In this document: one piece after another, positions 16,368-24,771 of the stretch
How positions within the stretch are numbered: the stretch's first letter is position 1
How the letters are laid out: every line of letters begins with the position of its first letter
NCBI RefSeq assembly: GCF_017311415.1
Contig: NZ_JAEKIS010000003.1
Location: 124,001 to 188,000 of the forward strand
From: Salipiger abyssi
GTDB lineage: Bacteria; Pseudomonadota; Alphaproteobacteria; Rhodobacterales; Rhodobacteraceae
Reading direction: 5' to 3'
Length of the DNA: 64,000 bases
Program-made: the position numbers and the translations under genes
Notes under the pieces: generated by a model
The model's database searches: none
Seen by the model: only the letters and a program-made list of their open reading frames with translations
What the model was told of the DNA's origin: nothing

Positions 16368-18344
16368 TTGGCTGACACGTCCGAGGGCGCGGCTTCGCCG
16401 CGGTCGATTCCGGGGCTGTTGCAGCGGAACGCCAGCCGTTTCGCCGGCCGTCCGGCCTATCGCGAGAAAGAATACGGCATCTGGCAGAGCTGGAGCTGGG
16501 CGGAGACCGAGAAGGAGATCGAGGCCTTCGCGCTGGGCCTGCTCAATCTCGGCGTGGCGCCTGGCGATCATGTGGCGGTGATCGGGCGCAACCGTCCGAC
16601 GCTCTACTGGTCGATGGTGGCGGCACAGATGTGCGGCGCGGTGCCGGTGCCGCTTTATCAGGACGCAGTCGCCGAAGAGATGGAATATGTGCTCCAGCAT
16701 TGTGGCGCACGCTTCGTCATCGCCGCCGATCAGGAGCAGGTCGACAAGGTCATCGAGATCCAGGACGATCTGCACCAGTTCGAGCACATGATCTATGTCG
16801 ATCCGCGCGGCATGCGGAAGTACGATCATCGCCAGCTGCACGATTACGCCCATGTCCAGGACCAGGGCCGCGCCGCCTATGACGAGCTGATCGGCGAGTT
16901 GACCGCGCGGCGGGAGGCGCTGGATTATGACGACACCTGTGTGATGCTCTACACCTCGGGCACCACCGGCAAGCCCAAGGGTGTGGTGCTGTCGAACCGC
17001 AATATCATCGAGACGGCGAAGAATTCCTCAGAGTTCGACAGGCTGACCCCCGGCGAGGAAGTACTCGCCTGGCTGCCGATGGCTTGGGTTGGGGATTTCA
17101 TCTTCTCCATCGGGCAGGCGTTCTGGACAGGGTTCTGCGTGAACTGCCCGGAAAGCGCCGAGACCATGCTGACCGACCTGCGCGAGATCGCGCCCAGCTA
17201 TTATTTCGCGCCGCCGCGTGTGTTCGAGACGCAGCTCACCCAGATCATGATCCGGATGGAGGATGCCGGCGCGCTGAAGCGGCGGATGTTCCGGTATTTT
17301 ATGGATCATGCGCGCCGCGTCGGACCGAAGATCCTCGATGGCAAGCCGGTGGGTGCCTTCGACCGGCTGAAATACGCGCTTGGATCCATATTGGTCTACG
17401 GTCCGCTGAAGAACGCGCTGGGCTTTTCCCGGGTGCGGGTGGGCTATACCGCCGGCGAGGCGATCGGGCCGGAGATCTTCGATTTCTACCGCGCGCTGGG
17501 CATCAACCTGAAGCAGCTCTACGGCCAGACCGAGGCCAGCGTCTTTATCACCCAGCAGCCCGATAACGAGGTGCGGCCCGACACGGTGGGGGTGCCGAGC
17601 CCCGGGGTGGAGATCAGGATCACCGAGAGCGGTGAGGTGTTCTACCGCTCGCCCGGGGTCTTCGTGGAATATTACCAGAACCCCGAGAGCACGGCGGATA
17701 CCAAGGATCCGGAGGGCTGGGTGGCCACCGGCGATGCCGGTTTCTTCGAGGAGGCCACCGGGCATCTGCGGATCATCGACCGTGCCAAGGATGTGGGCAA
17801 GATGGCCGACGGCGCGCTGTTTGCGCCGAAATACGTGGAGAACAAGCTCAAGTTCTATCCGAATATTCTCGAGGCGGTGGTGTTCGGCGCCGGTCGCGAC
17901 CGCTGTACCGCCTTCATCAATATCGACCTGACGGCGGTGGGCAACTGGGCCGAGCGCAACAATATCGCCTATGCCTCCTATCAGGAGCTGGCCGGGCATC
18001 CGCAGGTGCTGGAGACGATCCGCGAGCATGTGGAGGAGGTGAATGCCAGCGTGGCGCAGGACGAGATGCTGTCGGGCTGCCAGATCTACCGCTTTCTGGT
18101 GCTGCACAAGGAGCTCGACGCCGACGATGGCGAGCTGACGCGGACCCGCAAGGTGCGGCGCAAGATCATCGCCGAGAAGTTCCACGATCTGGTGACCGCG
18201 CTCTACGATGGGTCCGAGAGCATTTATACCGAGACCGAGGTCACCTATGAGGACGGTCGCAAGGGCAGGATCAAGGCGACGCTGACGATCATGGATGCGC
18301 GGGTGGTGCCGGTGACACCGCCCGCCGCGATTGCGGCGGAGTGA
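16368..18344 (+). CDS. AMP-dependent long-chain acyl-CoA synthetase-like ligase (first gene of ABC transporter operon)
   Basis: The start is a TTG at 16368, chosen because AAGGGAGGAAG sits 5-15 bp before it; the product is 658 aa (MADTSEGAASPRSIPG...). The adenylation P-loop is canonical (YTSGTTGKPKG, about 195-205), as are YGQTEAS (about 385), TGDAGFFEEATGHLRIIDRAKDV (about 465-487) and a C-terminal lid domain. It resembles the FadD15-like long-chain ligases that co-occur with HAAT-type ABC transporters in alphaproteobacteria. It would activate an imported carboxylic acid to its CoA thioester. The gene heads a cluster of ten same-strand genes ending at 26563. The substrate (fatty, dicarboxylic or aromatic acid) cannot be decided from sequence. 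Confidence 0.93.
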   Translation: MADTSEGAASPRSIPGLLQRNASRFAGRPAYREKEYGIWQSWSWAETEKEIEAFALGLLNLGVAPGDHVAVIGRNRPTLYWSMVAAQMCGAVPVPLYQDAVAEEMEYVLQHCGARFVIAADQEQVDKVIEIQDDLHQFEHMIYVDPRGMRKYDHRQLHDYAHVQDQGRAAYDELIGELTARREALDYDDTCVMLYTSGTTGKPKGVVLSNRNIIETAKNSSEFDRLTPGEEVLAWLPMAWVGDFIFSIGQAFWTGFCVNCPESAETMLTDLREIAPSYYFAPPRVFETQLTQIMIRMEDAGALKRRMFRYFMDHARRVGPKILDGKPVGAFDRLKYALGSILVYGPLKNALGFSRVRVGYTAGEAIGPEIFDFYRALGINLKQLYGQTEASVFITQQPDNEVRPDTVGVPSPGVEIRITESGEVFYRSPGVFVEYYQNPESTADTKDPEGWVATGDAGFFEEATGHLRIIDRAKDVGKMADGALFAPKYVENKLKFYPNILEAVVFGAGRDRCTAFINIDLTAVGNWAERNNIAYASYQELAGHPQVLETIREHVEEVNASVAQDEMLSGCQIYRFLVLHKELDADDGELTRTRKVRRKIIAEKFHDLVTALYDGSESIYTETEVTYEDGRKGRIKATLTIMDARVVPVTPPAAIAAE

Positions 18345-18534
18345 GCTGTTGGACTGGCGTGTTTCCTTTCGAAGGGTTCGATCCCGCGTTCCGGTTCGTG
18401 GCAGGGCCGCGGCACGTCGATCCAAGGCGGCGCTGGCCGTCGCGGTCGGATGTGTCGGGATGATGGCTGACGCTCCTGCTGCGCAGGTCGCCCCACCCAC
18501 CATCCCGAGGCGCGCCCAGCCATGGCGAAAGCCT

Positions 18535-19110
18535 GTGTCACGGGGGATTCTTGTGACCGGGCTCGTCACCGTGTGCGGAGCGGCATCGGCGGGGCTTCCG
18601 GACGATTGGAGCGACCTCTTCGAACGGTGCCGGGTTTCGGTGGAGCAGGGTGTGCCCTTTGAGGCGCGGGGGCTGGAGCGGGCGCCGGAAGAGGAGCGGC
18701 TGGGAATGGCCAGCGCGGCACGCACCGTCAAGGCAGGTAACCGGATCCACAAGCTGCCGGCAATCAAGGCGCCGGACGCATTGTGGCATGTGCCGGGCGG
18801 GCGGTTTTCCGTCGCGATCACGGAGAGCAATTGCACGGTGCGGCAGCGCGCGGGACAGCGGCTTTCAGTGGACGAGAAGCAGGATCTGATCGCGCGGTTC
18901 AAGGAAGATCGCGATGCGCTCGTCGCGGCGGGCAGTCACGAGATGCGCATCGTTCAGCCGGGCAGACCGGTGCAGCAATTCGCCTTTCGCCCGCTGCGCC
19001 GCATGGCGGACGGAAAATGCGTGATCTCGACAATCTCGTGGACGCTGAAATGGCTCGCCGGGGGCACCGGTGTGCAGCCGGACCGGCTCTGCGATCTTCC
19101 GGAAAGGTAG
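18535..19110 (+). CDS. predicted secreted protein of unknown function inside the transporter operon
   Basis: The most likely start is a GTG at 18535, because it gives a clean signal peptide (MSRGILVTGLVTVCGAASA, cleavage before GLPDDW); ATGs at 18460/18463 would add a non-signal-like tail. The mature part of about 170 aa contains DDWSDLFERCRVSVEQGVPFEARGL, an ESNCTVRQRAG segment and ADGKCVISTISWTLKW. It has four cysteines after the signal, so two disulfides are possible in the periplasm. I recognise no family. A 190-bp gap precedes it and a 6-bp gap separates it from the LivG-type ATPase gene. It may be an operon member or a later insertion. Confidence 0.65.
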   Translation: MSRGILVTGLVTVCGAASAGLPDDWSDLFERCRVSVEQGVPFEARGLERAPEEERLGMASAARTVKAGNRIHKLPAIKAPDALWHVPGGRFSVAITESNCTVRQRAGQRLSVDEKQDLIARFKEDRDALVAAGSHEMRIVQPGRPVQQFAFRPLRRMADGKCVISTISWTLKWLAGGTGVQPDRLCDLPER

Positions 19111-19116
19111 GACGGC

Positions 19117-19929
19117 ATGAAGGACACGCAAGGCTACGTGACAGCCGACGGGCGGCAGATCGGCGGGGTTCTGATGGAGCTGCGCAATATCACCCTGCGG
19201 TTCGGCGGCGTGGTGGCGATCAAGGACATCTCCTTCGACATCCGCGAGGGCGAGATCCGCGCCATCATCGGGCCGAACGGGGCGGGCAAGAGCTCGATGC
19301 TGAACATCATCAGCGGGTTCTACACGCCGTCGGAGGGCGAGCTCTGGTACAAGGGCGCGAAACGCCCGCCGATGAAACCCTATGAGGTGGCGCGCATGGG
19401 GGTGGCGCGGACCTTTCAGAACATTGCGCTCTTCGAGGGCATGTCGGTGCTCGACAATGTCATGACCGGGCGGCTCACCCATATGAAGGCCGGCATCGCC
19501 AGCCAGGCGCTTTGGTGGGGCAAGGCGCGAGACGAGGAGATCGCCAACCGCGAGGTGGTGGAGAAGGTGATCGACTTTCTCGAGATCCAGGCCATTCGCA
19601 AGACCCCGGTGGGGCGGCTGCCCTACGGGCTCAAGAAGCGGGTGGAGCTGGCGCGCGCGCTGGCGGCGGACCCTTCGGTGCTGCTGCTCGACGAGCCGAT
19701 GGCGGGGATGAACGTGGAGGAGAAGGAGGACATGAGCCGCTTCATCCTCGACGTGAACGACGAGTTCGGCACCACCATCGTGCTGATCGAGCACGATATG
19801 GGGGTGGTGATGGATCTCAGCGACCGGGTGGTGGTGATGGATTACGGCAAGAAGATCGGCGACGGGCCACCCGAGGAGGTGCGCAGCAATCAGGACGTGA
19901 TCGACGCCTATCTGGGGGTGGCGCATTGA
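19117..19929 (+). CDS. HAAT-family ABC transporter ATP-binding protein (LivG type)
   Basis: A 270-aa cytoplasmic ATPase. Walker A is GPNGAGKSS (52-60). The Q-loop region is VARTFQNIALFEGMSVLDN, and the signature is the LivG-like LPYGLKKRVELARALA in place of LSGGQ. Walker B is VLLLDEPMAGM, and the switch His lies in LIEHDMGVVMDLSDRVVVMDYG. The C-terminus (DVIDAYLGVAH) is the LivG hallmark. A 20-residue N-terminal extension (MKDTQGYVTADGRQIGGVLM) precedes the usual start; Met20 is an alternative start. It pairs with the LivF-type ATPase at 23941. Confidence 0.95.
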   Translation: MKDTQGYVTADGRQIGGVLMELRNITLRFGGVVAIKDISFDIREGEIRAIIGPNGAGKSSMLNIISGFYTPSEGELWYKGAKRPPMKPYEVARMGVARTFQNIALFEGMSVLDNVMTGRLTHMKAGIASQALWWGKARDEEIANREVVEKVIDFLEIQAIRKTPVGRLPYGLKKRVELARALAADPSVLLLDEPMAGMNVEEKEDMSRFILDVNDEFGTTIVLIEHDMGVVMDLSDRVVVMDYGKKIGDGPPEEVRSNQDVIDAYLGVAH

Positions 19930-19950
19930 CGGGCCGGGTGGAACGGAGAG

Positions 19951-20035
19951 CTCCGTCCCGGGCGTGTCCCGGGACCTCGGGCGGTGAGGTCCCGGATCAA
20001 GTCCGGGGCGGGCTTTCGGACCGGGTCCGGGGTGG
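19951..20035. repeat. GC-rich palindromic intergenic repeat
   Basis: Between the LivG- and LivH-type genes lies CCGGGACCTC (19969-19978), a 7-nt loop and its exact complement GAGGTCCCGG (19986-19995). It overlaps a second palindrome CCCGGA-TCAAG-TCCGGG (19991-20007). The CCCGGATCAAGTCCGGG core looks like a dispersed REP-type unit. It could form mRNA hairpins that change the LivG/LivH ratio. Confidence 0.6.
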
Positions 20036-20056
20036 CAGTGAGAAGGGGCAGAGGAC

Positions 20057-21010
20057 ATGCTGAACGAGATTTTCATCAAACCCTTCGTGGATATGGTGGA
20101 GGCGCCGGATTTCCTGATGCAGGTGCTCTGGGAGGGCTTGGTTTCGGGGATCCTCTATGCGCTGATCGCGCTGGGCTTCGTGCTGATCTACCGCTCGAGC
20201 CGGATCTTCAACTTTGCTCAGGGCATCATGGTGGTGTTTGCGGCGCTGACGCTGGTGGGGCTGCATGCGATGGGCGTGCCCGCCTGGATCTGCGTGGTGC
20301 TGACGCTGGGCGTGATGTTCGTGCTGGCGGTGACCATCGAGCGGGTGGTGCTGCGACCGCTGGTCGGCCAGCCCGACATCATCCTCTTCATGGCGACCAT
20401 CGGCATCACGCTGTTCCTGATCGGCTTCGGCGAGATCATCTTTGGCGGCGAGAACAAGGTGATGATCACCGAGCAGCTGGGCATCCCCACGGACTCGGTG
20501 CTGCTGGAGCCCTGGGGCGGGCTGCTGATCCTAGAGCAGAAGGATATCACGGCGGTCGCGGTCGCGGCGCTGCTGGTGGTGGCGCTGCTGGTCTTTCTCA
20601 ACAAGACCCGCATGGGCCGGGCGATCCGGGCGCTGGGCGACGACCATCAGGCGGCGCTGTCGGTGGGGATCTCGCTCCAGACGATCTGGGTGCTGGTCTG
20701 GTTCATCGCGGGCATCATCGCGCTGGTCACCGGCATCGCCTGGGGGGCACGCGCAGGGGTGAGCTTTGCGCTGGAGGTGATCGCCTACAAGGCGCTGCCG
20801 GTGCTGATGCTGGGTGGACTCGAATCGATCACCGGCGCCATCGTGGGCGGGCTGATGATCGGCATGCTGGAGAAACTCTTCGAGATCTACTGGGGGCAGC
20901 CGCTGCTGGGGGGGAATACCGAGACCTGGTTCGCCTTTGTCCTCGCCCTGATCGTGCTGCTGTTCCGCCCGCAGGGGCTCTTTGGAGAGCGCATCATCGA
21001 GCGTGTGTAG
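20057..21010 (+). CDS. HAAT-family ABC transporter permease (LivH type)
   Basis: A 317-aa permease with about eight membrane segments. It carries the LivH landmarks GLVSGILYALIALGFVLIYRSSRIFNFAQG (about 28-57), RPLVGQPDIILFMATIGITL (about 98-117), the EAA-like loop RMGRAIRALGDDHQAALSVGI (about 190-210) and GGLESITGAIVGGLMIGMLEKLFE (about 254-277). It forms a heteromeric pore with the LivM-type permease at 21455. Shine-Dalgarno AGAAGGGGCAGAGG precedes the ATG. It would import a carboxylated substrate across the inner membrane. Confidence 0.95.
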   Translation: MLNEIFIKPFVDMVEAPDFLMQVLWEGLVSGILYALIALGFVLIYRSSRIFNFAQGIMVVFAALTLVGLHAMGVPAWICVVLTLGVMFVLAVTIERVVLRPLVGQPDIILFMATIGITLFLIGFGEIIFGGENKVMITEQLGIPTDSVLLEPWGGLLILEQKDITAVAVAALLVVALLVFLNKTRMGRAIRALGDDHQAALSVGISLQTIWVLVWFIAGIIALVTGIAWGARAGVSFALEVIAYKALPVLMLGGLESITGAIVGGLMIGMLEKLFEIYWGQPLLGGNTETWFAFVLALIVLLFRPQGLFGERIIERV

Positions 21011-21016
21011 ACCGGG

Positions 21017-21051
21017 AGCCTCCGGCGGGAGTATTTTCCGGAAAGATAAAG
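21017..21051 (+). repeat. GGCGGGAGTATTT-type intergenic element, copy 2
   Basis: CCTCCGGCGGGAGTATTTTC followed by CGGAAAGATAAAG, between the LivH-type gene and the 83-aa gene, oriented with transcription. It shares GGCGGGAGTATTT and GAAAGAT with the copies at 16161 and 38551. Confidence 0.6.
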
Positions 21052-21104
21052 GCGCGGGCGGAAAGAGGAGCCGGCCGGGCTTTGAGAGAAGGGAGAAGAG
21101 CAAT

Positions 21105-21356
21105 ATGGCAAAGCTGATTGCGATCCTGAACGTGGTGGCCTGGGCCGGCTTCTGGGCCTTCGGCTATCTCGCGCTGACCGCCAATAGTGCGGCGGGCGGG
21201 CAGGTGGTGACGGCGCTCATCCTGGCGGCGCTGGGCGGTGCGCTGGGGCTCTGGGCCTGGTTCTGGCTGGTGAGCCACAGCGAGCGCACGGGCTATGCGG
21301 ATGCGCCCAAGCGCGCCTTCCCGGACGAGTTCCGGGAGCGCGAAGGCCATATCTGA
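21105..21356 (+). CDS. small two-helix membrane protein of the transporter operon (83 aa)
   Basis: An ATG at 21105 with a good Shine-Dalgarno (GGGAGAAGAG). The product MAKLIAILNVVAWAGFWAFG... has two hydrophobic helices (about 4-25 and 33-57) and a charged cytoplasmic-type tail (SHSERTGYADAPKRAFPDEFREREGHI). It is set between the two permease genes of the HAAT transporter, which suggests an accessory subunit or assembly factor. I recognise no named family; the functional assignment is by position only. Codon use resembles the neighbours. Confidence 0.8.
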   Translation: MAKLIAILNVVAWAGFWAFGYLALTANSAAGGQVVTALILAALGGALGLWAWFWLVSHSERTGYADAPKRAFPDEFREREGHI

Positions 21357-21454
21357 CACCGCTTTCGCGGCGGCTCTGAACGACGGATTTCGCGGCGGGG
21401 TATCCCGACCGCACTGGCGCCCTGCGCGCCGATGAACAAGGGAGAGGAGGCGGC

Positions 21455-22531
21455 ATGCTCTATCGCACGGCCGGACAATTCAAGACCAGCTACCAGGCGG
21501 ATCAGGCGCTGTTTCCCGTCCGGCAGGACGCGGTGCTGCTGGGGGTGGTGCTGCTTTTCGCCTGGGTGATCTTTCCGCTGACGGCGAGCGAGTTCGCCTT
21601 TCAGACGCTGCTTATCCCGATCCTGATCTATTCGCTGGCCGCCCTCGGGCTGAACCTGCTGACGGGATATGCGGGGCAGCTCAGCCTCGGCACCGCCGCC
21701 TTCATGGGGGTGGGCGCCTATGCCTGCTACAAGCTGGTGACGCTGATGCCCTGGCTGAACCCGGTGGTGGCGATCCTGTTCTCGGGCGCGTTCAGCGCCG
21801 GGGTCGGCGTGGCCTTCGGCATCCCGTCGCTCAGGATCAAGGGGTTTTACCTCGCCATCGCGACGCTGGCGGCGCAGTTCTTTCTCGTCTGGCTCTTCGA
21901 GAAATGGGGCTGGCTTTACAATTACAACGCCTCGGGTGCGATCCAGGTGCCCAATCTCGAAATGTTCGGGGTCTATGTGGCCGGGCCGCAGGCCTCTTCC
22001 GTCGTGCAGTATTTCGTGGTGTTGGCGGTGGTGACGCTGATGACCCTTGTCTGCATCAACCTGACGCGCGGCAATCTGGGGCGGAGCTGGAAAGCGACGC
22101 GGGACATGGATATCGCGGCGGAACTCATCGGCATCAACCTGATGCGCTCGAAGCTCACCGCCTTTGCGGTGTCGTCTTACGTGGTGGGTGTGGCGGGCGC
22201 GCTCTTCGTCTTCATGTGGCGCGGGGCGGCGGAACCCAACCTCTTCGACATTCCGCTGTCGTTCCGCATCCTCTTTATCGCGATTATTGGCGGGCTGGGC
22301 TCGATCCTCGGCAACTATCTGGGCGCGATCCTGATCGTCGGCCTGCCGGTGCTGCTCAATACGCTGCCCGAGGCGCTGGGGCTGCCGATCAGCTCGGCCA
22401 CGGTCGAGCATCTCAATATCATGATCGTGGGCAGCCTCATCGTCTTTTTCCTGATCATCGAGCCGCACGGGCTCGCCCGTCTCTGGGCACTGATCCGGGA
22501 GAAACTCATCATCTGGCCCTTCCCGCACTGA
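21455..22531 (+). CDS. HAAT-family ABC transporter permease (LivM type)
   Basis: A 358-aa permease preceded by GGGAGAGGAGG. LivM landmarks are ALGLNLLTGYAGQLSLGTAAFMGVGAYACYKL (about 62-93), IPSLRIKGFYLAIATLAAQFFLVWLFEKW (about 125-153), NLGRSWKATRDMDIAAELIGINLMRSKLTAFAVSS (about 205-240) and FRILFIAIIGGLGSILGNYLGAILIVGLPVLL (about 270-301). Eight to ten helices are expected. With the LivH-type protein it forms the membrane channel of the transporter. The C-terminus ends GLARLWALIREKLIIWPFPH, as usual for these permeases. Confidence 0.95.
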   Translation: MLYRTAGQFKTSYQADQALFPVRQDAVLLGVVLLFAWVIFPLTASEFAFQTLLIPILIYSLAALGLNLLTGYAGQLSLGTAAFMGVGAYACYKLVTLMPWLNPVVAILFSGAFSAGVGVAFGIPSLRIKGFYLAIATLAAQFFLVWLFEKWGWLYNYNASGAIQVPNLEMFGVYVAGPQASSVVQYFVVLAVVTLMTLVCINLTRGNLGRSWKATRDMDIAAELIGINLMRSKLTAFAVSSYVVGVAGALFVFMWRGAAEPNLFDIPLSFRILFIAIIGGLGSILGNYLGAILIVGLPVLLNTLPEALGLPISSATVEHLNIMIVGSLIVFFLIIEPHGLARLWALIREKLIIWPFPH

Positions 22532-22581
22532 CCGGGACGGGACCAAGGAAACGTCATCGTAAAAGGGAGGAGACTTTACCG

Positions 22582-23874
22582 ATGAAACATGTCGCCAAAC
22601 TGGCCGCGGCCGCCGCTCTGGGCGCGCTGATGGGCAGCACCGCGCTGGCCGAGGGGTTGTATACCCCGAACCTCGCTTACCGCACCGGGCCCTTTGCGGC
22701 CACTGGCATCCCGCTGATGAACGGGCAGGCCGATTACATGGCCATGCTGAACGCCCGCGATGGCGGCATCGGCGGCGTCATGGTCGATTTCGAGGAATGC
22801 GAGACCGGCTATTCCACCGAGAAGGGCGTGGAATGCTACGAAAAGACCAAGGGCAAGGCGATCGTCACACAGCCCTGGTCCACCGGCATCACGCTTCAGG
22901 TGCTGCCCAAGACCAATGTCGACGAGATCCCGATCCTGGCGCCGGGCTATGGCTTTTCGCCCATGGCCGACGGCAAGGTGTTCCAATGGGCGTTCAACGC
23001 GCCGCTCAGCTATTGGGACGGCGCGTCGATCATCCTGAAATTCCTTCAGGATCAGGGCGATCTGAGCGGCAAGAAGGTGGCCTTCCTGCATCTCGACCAT
23101 CCGTTCGGCAAGGAGCCGCTGCCCTATCTCGAAACCAAGGCTGAGGCGCTAGGCTTTGAGCTGCTGCCGATCCCGGTGGGGCTGAAGGAGATGCAGAACC
23201 AGTCGGCGCAATGGTTGCAGATCCGCCGCGAACGGCCGGATTACGTGATCATGTGGGGCTGGGGCGCGATGAACGCCGGCGCCATCACCGAAGCGGTGAA
23301 GACCAAGTTCCCGATGGAGAACATGCTGGGCGTCTGGTGGTCGGGTCATGACGCCGATCTCGACATCGTCGGCGAGGAAGGCAAGGGCTACAAATCCGTG
23401 AGCTGGTCCTTCCCCAACCCGGATGCGCCGGTGATGGCGGATGTGAAGCAGCATGTGATCGACGCCGGCAAGAGCCAGGCCAGCGCCGACGAGCTCGACG
23501 GGGTGTTCTATTCCCGAGGTCTGGTGATCTCGGCGATCCTCGCCGAGGGCATCCATGTGGCGCAGGAGCATTTCGACAAGGCGGAGATTTCCCCGTCCGA
23601 TCTGCGCTGGGGTCTGGAGAATCTCGACATGAGCGAGGCGCGGCTGGACGAGCTGGGTCTGACCGGCATGGTGCCGCCCTTCTCGACCTCCTGTTCCAAC
23701 CATGCCGGCCATTCCGGTGGCTGGATCCTGGAATGGGATGGGGCGAAATTCGTCAAGGCGTCGGATCTGATCATGCCGGACAGCGAGGCGATTTCCGAGC
23801 TCGAGCTGTCGCGGGCGAAGGAATACGCCGAGGCCAACGCGCCCTGGCCGGTGAACGAAGATTGCAAGATGTGA
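22582..23874 (+). CDS. HAAT-family periplasmic substrate-binding protein
   Basis: A 430-aa protein with signal peptide MKHVAKLAAAAALGALMGSTALA, start supported by AAAAGGGAGGAG. The mature protein follows the type I periplasmic-binding fold: TGIPLMNGQADYMAMLNARDGGIGGVMVDFEECETGYSTEKGVECYEK in lobe 1, then KVAFLHLDHPFGKEPLPYLETKAEALGFELLPIPV in lobe 2. It ends with a four-Cys-containing region (CSNHAGHSG, NEDCKM). Length exceeds LivJ (about 370) and matches the subgroup found with acyl-CoA ligases. It defines the transporter substrate, which the sequence alone does not reveal. Confidence 0.94.
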   Translation: MKHVAKLAAAAALGALMGSTALAEGLYTPNLAYRTGPFAATGIPLMNGQADYMAMLNARDGGIGGVMVDFEECETGYSTEKGVECYEKTKGKAIVTQPWSTGITLQVLPKTNVDEIPILAPGYGFSPMADGKVFQWAFNAPLSYWDGASIILKFLQDQGDLSGKKVAFLHLDHPFGKEPLPYLETKAEALGFELLPIPVGLKEMQNQSAQWLQIRRERPDYVIMWGWGAMNAGAITEAVKTKFPMENMLGVWWSGHDADLDIVGEEGKGYKSVSWSFPNPDAPVMADVKQHVIDAGKSQASADELDGVFYSRGLVISAILAEGIHVAQEHFDKAEISPSDLRWGLENLDMSEARLDELGLTGMVPPFSTSCSNHAGHSGGWILEWDGAKFVKASDLIMPDSEAISELELSRAKEYAEANAPWPVNEDCKM

Positions 23875-23884
23875 TCTGACCCCT

Positions 23885-23918
23885 CCGGCGGCGGCGCGGG
23901 CCGTCGCCGCCGGATTTT
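23885..23918 (+). terminator. intra-operon hairpin after the binding-protein gene
   Basis: CCGGCGGCG (23885-23893), an 11-nt loop and the complement CGCCGCCGG (23905-23913), followed by ATTTT. Such partial terminators after a binding-protein gene commonly raise its mRNA relative to downstream genes. Confidence 0.55.
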
Positions 23919-23940
23919 GCGTATTTGGAAAGAGAAGAAG

Positions 23941-24762
23941 ATGCTGGATTCGGGACGCACCGAGACCCTTCTCGAGGTCAACAATATCGAGGTGATCTAC
24001 AACCACGTCATCCTCGTGCTGAAGGGCGTGTCGCTGTCGGTGCCCAAGGGCGGGATCACCGCGCTGCTGGGCGGTAACGGCGCGGGCAAGACCACGACGC
24101 TGAAGGCGATCTCGAACCTGCTGCATTCCGAGCGCGGCGAGGTGACCAAGGGCTCCATCGTCTATCGCGGCGAGCGGGTGCAGGATCTGGATCCGGCGGC
24201 GCTGGTGAAGAAGGGCGTGATCCAGGTGATGGAGGGGCGGCATTGCTTCGAGCATCTGACCATCGAGGAAAACCTGATGACCGGCGCCTTCACCCGGCGC
24301 GACGGCAAGGGCGCGGTCGCCGCCGATCTGGAGATGGTCTATGAGTATTTCCCGCGGCTGAAGGAGCGGCGGAAGTCGCAGGCCGGCTATACCTCGGGGG
24401 GAGAGCAGCAGATGTGCGCCATCGGGCGGGCGCTGATGAGCCGCCCCGAGACGATCCTGCTGGACGAGCCCAGCATGGGGCTGGCGCCGCAGCTCGTGGA
24501 GCAGATCTTTCAGATCGTGAAGGCGGTGAACGAGGGCGAGGGCGTGTCCTTCCTGCTGGCCGAGCAGAACACCAATGTGGCGCTGCGCTATGCGCATTAC
24601 GGCTATATTCTGGAGAACGGTCGCGTCGTGATGGACGGGCCGGCGGCGGATCTGCGCGAGAACCCGGATGTGAAGGAATTCTATCTCGGCATGTCGGACG
24701 AGGGCCGCAAGAGCTTCCGCGACGTGCGGTCCTATCGCCGCCGCAAGCGCTGGCTGGCATGA
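23941..24762 (+). CDS. HAAT-family ABC transporter ATP-binding protein (LivF type)
   Basis: Start at the ATG at 23941 after GGAAAGAGAAGAAG; 273 aa. Walker A is GGNGAGKTT (44-52). The signature is YTSGGEQQMCAIGRAL (about 150-165), Walker B is ETILLDEPSMGLAPQLVEQIF, and the switch is LLAEQNTNVALRYAHYGYILENGRVVMDG. The DEPSMGLAP string is diagnostic of LivF. A C-terminal extension of about 25 residues after FYLGMSDEGRKSF (RDVRSYRRRKRWLA) is strongly basic and not found in typical LivF. It is the second ATPase of the transporter. The stop lies 9 bp before thpR. Confidence 0.95.
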   Translation: MLDSGRTETLLEVNNIEVIYNHVILVLKGVSLSVPKGGITALLGGNGAGKTTTLKAISNLLHSERGEVTKGSIVYRGERVQDLDPAALVKKGVIQVMEGRHCFEHLTIEENLMTGAFTRRDGKGAVAADLEMVYEYFPRLKERRKSQAGYTSGGEQQMCAIGRALMSRPETILLDEPSMGLAPQLVEQIFQIVKAVNEGEGVSFLLAEQNTNVALRYAHYGYILENGRVVMDGPAADLRENPDVKEFYLGMSDEGRKSFRDVRSYRRRKRWLA

Positions 24763-24771
24763 CGCGCATGG

